Shown here piece by piece: positions 59,027-64,000 of a stretch of 64,000 bases of DNA. Where the stretch lies: contig NZ_JAGQCH010000002.1 in assembly GCF_024346055.1 (NCBI RefSeq), positions 62,001 through 126,000 on the forward strand, in the 5' to 3' direction. Source of the stretch: Cyanobium sp. Cruz CV13-4-11 (GTDB lineage Bacteria > Cyanobacteriota > Cyanobacteriia > PCC-6307 > Cyanobiaceae). The first letter of the stretch is position 1. Every line of letters starts with the position of its first letter. Both the position numbers and the translations under genes were made by a program. Under the pieces are notes generated by a model. That model saw nothing but the letters and a program-made list of their open reading frames with translations, was not told where the DNA came from and did not search any database.

Positions 59027-59623
59027 ATGCTTCTGGTTCTCGACAACTACGACAGCTTCACCTTCAACCTGGTGCAGTACCTGGGTGAACTGGCCGCCGA
59101 TCACCCCCTGGCCGCCGAGGTGCGGGTGGAACGCAACGATGCCCTCGACCTGGAGCAGATCCGGGCGCTGGAACCGGCGGCGATCCTCATTTCTCCCGGC
59201 CCCGGCGATCCGGACCAGGCCGGGGTCTGTCAGGAGGTGCTGCGGGAGCTGGGACCCAGCTTGCCGGTGCTGGGGGTGTGCCTGGGTCACCAGTGCCTGG
59301 CCCAGGTGTTCGGGGGGCGGGTGGTGCGGGCCCGCGAGCTGATGCACGGCAAGACCTCACCGGTGCACCACCGGGGCGCCGGGGTGTTCGAAGGCCTGCC
59401 CGAACCCCTCACCGCCACCCGCTACCACAGCCTGATCGCCGAGCGGGAGACCCTGCCCGACTGCCTGGAGATCACCGCCTGGCTGGAGGACGGCACGATC
59501 ATGGGCCTGCAGCACCGGCAGCATCGCCACCTGCAGGGGGTGCAGTTCCACCCGGAGAGCGTGCTCACCCAGGCCGGTCACCAGCTGCTGGCCAATTTCC
59601 TGCGCCAGGCCTCCCACTGCTAG
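59027..59623 (+). CDS. Anthranilate/aminodeoxychorismate synthase glutaminase subunit
   Basis: 198 residues, class I glutamine amidotransferase: catalytic Cys85 (VCLGHQC), His175 and Glu177 (FHPESVLT), and the N-terminal [18 protein letters not shown] typical of TrpG/PabA. The same subunit often serves both tryptophan and folate pathways, so the symbol trpG or pabA is left open. Nine bases after the diacylglycerol kinase gene. Confidence 0.9.
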   Translation: MLLVLDNYDSFTFNLVQYLGELAADHPLAAEVRVERNDALDLEQIRALEPAAILISPGPGDPDQAGVCQEVLRELGPSLPVLGVCLGHQCLAQVFGGRVVRARELMHGKTSPVHHRGAGVFEGLPEPLTATRYHSLIAERETLPDCLEITAWLEDGTIMGLQHRQHRHLQGVQFHPESVLTQAGHQLLANFLRQASHC

Positions 59624-59666
59624 TTTCGCGCCACATCCTGGGTCCGGTGGGGCCAGACGCGACGCC

Positions 59667-60440
59667 ATGGTTCACCCCACCCGCAGGTCCGCCGCGTCCC
59701 AGCGCCGGACCACCACCACCGGCCTGCGCCTGGGGCTCAGTCTGGCCCTGGCGGCCGGACTCACCCTGCCGCTGCCGGCGATGGCCCAGAAGGGTGGCGG
59801 TGTCACGATCACCAGCCTGGGCCACAGCGCCCTGATGATCCAGGGCGGCGGTGCCCGGGTGCTGGTCAACCCCTTCCAGGCCGTGGGGTGCGCCGCCGGC
59901 CTCAGCGAGCCCCGGGTCAGCGCCGATGTGATCCTGGCCAGCAGCCTGTTGAAGGATGAGGGCGCCCAGGTGGCCAGCGGCAAGTTCCTGGTGAAGCCGG
60001 GCTCCTACCGGCTGGCCGGGCTGCAGATCGAAGGCATCGCCGCCCCCCACGACCGGGTCGGGGGCCGCCGCTTCGGCAACGCCACCCTCTGGCGCTGGCG
60101 CCAGGGCGGCCTCGACATCGCCCACCTCGGCGGCACCGCCGGCCGCCTCAGCCCCGCCGATCGCGTGCTGCTGGGCCGCCCGGACGTGCTGATCATCGGC
60201 GTCGGCGGAGGTGGCAAGGTCTACACGGGCCAGGAGGCCGCCGAAGTGGCCCGTGAGCTTCAGGCCCGCCGGGTGATTCCAGTGCAGTACAACGGCGGCA
60301 AGCCCCCGGCCAACTGCGATCAGGGATCGGTGGAGCCGTTCCTGAAGGCGATGGCGGGCGCCACGGTGCGGCGCAGCGGCCCCTCGCTCAGCCTGGTGCC
60401 GCCCCTGGGGGACGGGGTGGTGGTCGAGGTGCTGCGCTGA
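59667..60440 (+). CDS. Exported metallo-beta-lactamase-fold protein, metal site degenerate
   Basis: 257 residues with a signal peptide (hydrophobic core about 20-40, ending AMA-Q). UlaG-like MBL fold (ITSLGHSALMIQ, VLVNPF, DIAHLGGTAG, DVLIIGVGGG), but the metal motifs are lost: the HxHxDH position reads ASSLLKDEG, HLGD is HLGG and PxHY is PVQY. Such proteins are recurrent in cyanobacteria and are probably non-hydrolytic. Confidence 0.75.
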   Translation: MVHPTRRSAASQRRTTTTGLRLGLSLALAAGLTLPLPAMAQKGGGVTITSLGHSALMIQGGGARVLVNPFQAVGCAAGLSEPRVSADVILASSLLKDEGAQVASGKFLVKPGSYRLAGLQIEGIAAPHDRVGGRRFGNATLWRWRQGGLDIAHLGGTAGRLSPADRVLLGRPDVLIIGVGGGGKVYTGQEAAEVARELQARRVIPVQYNGGKPPANCDQGSVEPFLKAMAGATVRRSGPSLSLVPPLGDGVVVEVLR

Positions 60441-60444
60441 GCCC

Positions 60445-61602
60445 TCACCCCAGCCCGTCGATCAGGCGGTAGGCCTGCCAGAACCGGCCCATCTGCTCGC
60501 CGCTGCCGAGGCTGACCCGCAGGGATCCGTCGATCAGCGGCTTGCCGGCCATCGAGCGCACGAGGATGCCCGCCTGGCGCAGGTCGGCCTCCACCTCGGC
60601 TGCGGGGCGACGGGGCCAGAGCAGCAGGTAGTTGCCGCCGGCGGCGTGGTGGCGCACCCCCGCCTGCCGCAGCTGGCCCAGGAGCCGGTCGCGGGCCCGC
60701 AGCACCTCGGCCACGTAGGCGTCCACATAGGCCTGGTCGGCCAGGGCGGCCAGGGCCGCCGTCACCGCGAAGCTGTTGATGTCGTACGGGCCGCAGACCC
60801 GGCCCACCCGCTCCACCAACGCCGGTGCGCCGATGGCGAAGCCGATGCGCAGGCCCGCCAGGCCGGCCGTCTTGGCCAGGGAGCGCAGCACCAGCAGGTT
60901 GGGAACTGCGGCGAAGGGGTCGGCTGCCGCCCCGCCCGCCAGCAGCGGCGGCAGCACGCTGTCGCCGGTGAAGGCCTCGTAGAGCTCATCGACCACCACC
61001 AGGGTGTCCGGCGCCGCCGCCGCCAGCTCCAGGATCCGCTCGGGCGCCAGCCGGGTGCCGGTGGGGTTGTTGGGGTTGCAGATCAGCAGGATCCGCGGGG
61101 CACCAGTGGCTGATCCCGGAGGACCCAGGGCCGAGCGGATCTCCTCGAGGGGGAAATCGAAAGCGGGCAGGCGATAGGGGATCGCCTCGATCGCCATGCC
61201 CTGCATGCGGGCGCAGGGGGTGTAGTAGCCGAAGGTGGGGCTGGTGGTGAGCAGGCGATCACCGGGGGCAGCAAAGGCGTGGAAGATGGCATGGATGGCC
61301 CCGTCCACGCCGTTGAACAGGCCGATGTGGGCCGGCGTGAGGCCTCGGCCCCCCAGCGAGGCCACCACCGCCTCCCGCAGGCCGTCGTATTCGGGATAGA
61401 TGGCGTAGTGATCGGCCGGGATGGCGCGGATCGCCTCCACCACCAGCGGGCTGGGGCCGATGGTGTTCTCGTTGAAGTCGAGCCGCAGCAGGCCACGGCG
61501 CCCCTCCAGGGGGGCGCTGTAGGCCGTGAGGGTTTCCACTTCGGGACGGGCCAGGGGGCCTGACGAAACGGCCGGTCTCTCGCCGGGGGTCGGGCTGCTC
61601 AA
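60445..61602 (-). CDS. hisC: Histidinol-phosphate aminotransferase
   Basis: 385 residues, class I/II PLP aminotransferase with PLP Lys234 (LRSLAKTAGLAGLRIGF), NPNNPTGT and the LDFNENTIGPSPLV start. Converts imidazole-acetol phosphate to histidinol phosphate. Some members also act on aromatic amino acids. Convergent with the MBL gene (4-base gap). Upstream face is the speG gene. Confidence 0.85.
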   Translation of the reverse strand: MSSPTPGERPAVSSGPLARPEVETLTAYSAPLEGRRGLLRLDFNENTIGPSPLVVEAIRAIPADHYAIYPEYDGLREAVVASLGGRGLTPAHIGLFNGVDGAIHAIFHAFAAPGDRLLTTSPTFGYYTPCARMQGMAIEAIPYRLPAFDFPLEEIRSALGPPGSATGAPRILLICNPNNPTGTRLAPERILELAAAAPDTLVVVDELYEAFTGDSVLPPLLAGGAAADPFAAVPNLLVLRSLAKTAGLAGLRIGFAIGAPALVERVGRVCGPYDINSFAVTAALAALADQAYVDAYVAEVLRARDRLLGQLRQAGVRHHAAGGNYLLLWPRRPAAEVEADLRQAGILVRSMAGKPLIDGSLRVSLGSGEQMGRFWQAYRLIDGLG

Positions 61603-61678
61603 GGCGCCGGAATCGAATCGCTACGGAAGCCATCCTGCAGCGCAGCCCTACCGTTTGATCAGCTGCAGCTGGAATCCG

Positions 61679-62254
61679 GTGGCGAAAACGGAGCTGGCCC
61701 TGCGGGCCCTGGAACGGGGCGACCTGCGGTTCATCCACGACCAGGTGAACAACAGAAGCGTGATGGCCTACTGGTTCGAAGAACCCTACGAGTCCTTCGA
61801 CGAACTGGAAGAGCTGTACAGCCGCCATATTCACGACAATGCCGAGCGTCGCTTTGTCGTCGAGAACAAGGACAAGGAACTGATCGGCCTGGTGGAGTTG
61901 ATCGAGATTGATTACATTCATCGCCGGGCTGAATTCCAGATCATCGTGGCCCCTGCGCACCAGGGCAAAGGCTTTGCAAGGTTCTGCATCCACAAAGCCC
62001 TCGACTACTCCTTCACCATCCTGAACCTGCACAAGATCTACCTGTCCGTCGCCGTTGACAACGCCAAGGCGCTGCACCTGTATCAGCAATGCGGCTTCGC
62101 CGAAGAGGGCCACCTGGTCGGCGAGTTCTTCATCGAAGGCCAGTATCGCGACGTCAAACGCATGTACATCCTTCAGGAGGATTATCTGGCCAGATCAGCC
62201 GGCATCACATCCGCTCCAGGGTGGGAATGCCCAGCAGACCCAGGCCCTGCTTGA
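61679..62254 (+). CDS. speG: Spermidine N1-acetyltransferase
   Basis: 191 residues from a GTG at 61679; strong match to E. coli SpeG along the whole fold ([59 protein letters not shown]), with HQGKG (94-98) as the acetyl-CoA loop. Acetylates spermidine and reduces polyamine load. Lower G+C than neighbours and an unusual partner set suggest horizontal acquisition. The last 50 bases overlap the 3' end of argS; the C-terminal [11 protein letters not shown] is therefore read from argS DNA. Confidence 0.85.
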   Translation: MAKTELALRALERGDLRFIHDQVNNRSVMAYWFEEPYESFDELEELYSRHIHDNAERRFVVENKDKELIGLVELIEIDYIHRRAEFQIIVAPAHQGKGFARFCIHKALDYSFTILNLHKIYLSVAVDNAKALHLYQQCGFAEEGHLVGEFFIEGQYRDVKRMYILQEDYLARSAGITSAPGWECPADPGPA

Positions 62255-64000
62255 GGGTGTCGGCGGTGAGGCGGCAGAGCGCCAGCCGCGATCCGCGGGC
62301 GGGCTCCTCGGCCTTCAGCACGGGCACCTGGTCATAGAAGCGGTTGAACACCTGGGAGAGCTCGAACAGGTAGCTGCACAGCCGGTTTGGCAGCAGCTCC
62401 TGCTCCACCTCCAGGATCACGGCGTCGAACTGCAGCAGCTGGCGCACCAGCGCCCACTCCTGGGGTTCGCCGAACACCAGGGGCGCGGGGAAGGCAACGC
62501 CGGCGGCATCGGCACCGCCCTTGCGGGCGATCCCGGCGATCCGGACCACCGCATAGAGCAGATAGGGGGCGGTGTTGCCGCTGAGGGCCAGCATGCGATC
62601 AAAGCTGAACTGGTAGTTGGTGATCCGGTTGGTGGACAGATCGGCGTACTTCACCGCCGCCAGGCCGACGGTGGTCGCGACCTCGCTGATGAAGTCGCCG
62701 TCCTCCTGGCGCTCCTCCTCGGCCAGACGGCGGCGCAGGTCGGCTTCGCAGCGCTCCACCGCCTCATCCAGCAGCTCCTTGAGTCGCACGGTGTCGCCGG
62801 CGCGGGTTTTGAGCTTCTTGCCATCCTCCCCCTGCACCAGCCCGAAGGGCACGTGCTCCAGATGGCCGCCCTCCGGGATCCAGCCGGCACGGCGGGCCAC
62901 CTGGAACACACCGGCGAAGTGGCTGGCCTGGCCGGCGTCGGTGACGTAGATCACCCGGCAGGCGCCGTCGCCGTCGGGGGCTGCGCCGAAGCGGTAGCGG
63001 ATGGCCGCGAGATCCGTGGTGGCGTAGTTGAAGCCGCCGTCGCTCTTGCGCACGATCACCGGTGGGGCCTGGCTGGCCGTGCCGTCCTGGCCCTCCAGAA
63101 ACACACATTGGGCACCGCCATCGCTCACCAGCAGGCCCGCGGCGGCCAGGTCGGCCACCACCGCCTCCAGGAAGGGGTTGTAGAAGGATTCGCCGCGCTC
63201 GTCGAGGCGGATGTCGAGGCGGTCGTAGAGGCGCTGAAACTCCCGGCGCGACTGGTCGCACAGCAGCTGCCAGGCCCGGCGGGACACCGGATCGCCGCTC
63301 TGCAGCTTCACCACCTCCTCGCGGGAGGTGGTCTGGAAGGTTTCGTCGCTGTCGAAGCGGGCCTTGGCCTGGCGGTAGAAGGCCACCAGGTCGCCCAGGT
63401 CGACGGCGTCGGCAGTGTCGAGGGCCTCGGGAGCCACCTGCTTGAGGTGGGTGATGAGCATGCCGAACTGGGTGCCCCAGTCGCCGACATGGTTGAGCCG
63501 CAGCACCGGATGGCCGCGGAACTCCAGCACCCGGGCCAGGGCATCGCCGATGATCGTGGAGCGCAGGTGCCCCACGTGCATCTCCTTGGCGATGTTGGGG
63601 CTGGAGAAATCCACCACCACCGGTGCGCCGCCGGGGGCCACGGGCTCCACCCCCAGGCGCGGATCGGCCAGCCGGCGGCCCACCTCGGCGGCGAGCACCT
63701 CAGGCCTCAGGGTGAGGTTAATGAAGCCGGGGCCTGCGATCTCCGGCGGCAGGCACAGGGCCGCGAAGCCGGGATCCGCCTCCAGCTGGGCCACGATCGC
63801 CGAGGCAATCGCCCGGGGCGCCAGCTTCAGGGGCCGGGCCAGGGCCAGGGCGCCATTGGCCTGAAAATCGCCGAACTCCGGTTTCGAGGCGGGCCCGAGC
63901 TGGGGATCCAGCGGCATACCGGCTTCCCGGGCGGCGGCGGCCGCCTCGGGGAATGCGCTCTCCAGGGCCCCCAGCAGATGGCTGTTCAGGGCGTGGGCGA
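62205..64000 (-). CDS. argS: Arginyl-tRNA synthetase (5' end outside the window)
   Basis: Partial: reads from the right edge through residues before an internal Met at 63917; the true start lies beyond 64000, probably by only a few residues. HIGH motif is HVGH in [17 protein letters not shown]; a KMSK-like [12 protein letters not shown] follows. Class I ArgRS with an N-terminal tRNA-contacting domain and a C-terminal anticodon-binding domain ending in LGIPTLERM. Confidence 0.95.
   Translation of the reverse strand, partial: AHALNSHLLGALESAFPEAAAAAREAGMPLDPQLGPASKPEFGDFQANGALALARPLKLAPRAIASAIVAQLEADPGFAALCLPPEIAGPGFINLTLRPEVLAAEVGRRLADPRLGVEPVAPGGAPVVVDFSSPNIAKEMHVGHLRSTIIGDALARVLEFRGHPVLRLNHVGDWGTQFGMLITHLKQVAPEALDTADAVDLGDLVAFYRQAKARFDSDETFQTTSREEVVKLQSGDPVSRRAWQLLCDQSRREFQRLYDRLDIRLDERGESFYNPFLEAVVADLAAAGLLVSDGGAQCVFLEGQDGTASQAPPVIVRKSDGGFNYATTDLAAIRYRFGAAPDGDGACRVIYVTDAGQASHFAGVFQVARRAGWIPEGGHLEHVPFGLVQGEDGKKLKTRAGDTVRLKELLDEAVERCEADLRRRLAEEERQEDGDFISEVATTVGLAAVKYADLSTNRITNYQFSFDRMLALSGNTAPYLLYAVVRIAGIARKGGADAAGVAFPAPLVFGEPQEWALVRQLLQFDAVILEVEQELLPNRLCSYLFELSQVFNRFYDQVPVLKAEEPARGSRLALCRLTADTLKQGLGLLGIPTLERM

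Overview
The window is gene-dense, roughly two-thirds G+C overall, and cyanobacterial. It carries NDH-1 (ndhM, ndhF, ndhD, ndhA-I-G-E, ndhH), carotenoid genes (crtB, pds), a chlorophyll gene (bchM/chlM), a nearly complete late phylloquinone cluster (menI, menE, menC, menA, menF), ycf34, an RbcR-type regulator, a PedR-like regulator and several small cyanobacterial protein families (DUF3172, DUF3285). High G+C, short intergenic gaps and the gene order suggest a picocyanobacterium of the Synechococcus/Cyanobium group; this placement is an inference. No rRNA, tRNA, CRISPR array, phage or complete insertion sequence was found.

Layout. 1-9.3 kb: tsaB, ycf34, cca, an RRM protein, an alpha/beta hydrolase, crtB-pds, ndhM-DUF3172, rbcR and an NnrU/Z-ISO-like protein. 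9.4-13.7 kb: ndhF, ndhD, LapA-like. 13.7-18.7 kb: scpA, NDP-sugar synthase, metF, a PedR-like regulator, CYTH protein, nadK. 18.7-22.8 kb: ndhA-I-G-E and gltA on the minus strand. 22.9-28.6 kb: sixA, DUF3352, rhodanese, hrcA with an Anbu peptidase, trpB. 28.7-34.3 kb: a PhyH dioxygenase, SUI1, cysC, an AI-2E transporter, purE, nagA, bchM. 34.3-36.9 kb: an A+T-richer accessory stretch with an acyltransferase-SGNH fusion, a small ORF and a 260-bp MITE-like element. 36.9-46.7 kb: a pseudouridine-synthase-like protein whose 3' end lies in that element, a response regulator, a secreted protein, a cysteine desulfurase, membrane proteins, rsmH, two FUSC proteins, ndhH, DUF2752. 46.7-54.4 kb: a desaturase-like enzyme and the phylloquinone cluster. 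54.4-64 kb: gshB-grx, a third FUSC protein, prfB with its programmed frameshift, DUF3285, ybeY, dgkA, trpG/pabA, a degenerate MBL protein, hisC, speG and argS (5' end outside the window).

How the genes fit together. Most of the window serves photosynthetic electron transport and its cofactors: NDH-1 cyclic flow, phylloquinone for photosystem I, carotenoids, and chlorophyll methylation, with regulators linked in related organisms to carbon fixation (RbcR) and electron-transport state (PedR). Three lower-G+C genes (phyH, the acyltransferase, speG) and one MITE look like later arrivals. The most notable observations are the MITE that supplies the stop codon of a pseudouridine-synthase-like gene, a glutaredoxin-like protein lacking the usual nucleophilic cysteine, an RluA-like protein lacking its catalytic aspartate, a metallo-beta-lactamase fold that has lost its metal ligands, and the RF2 frameshift signal.
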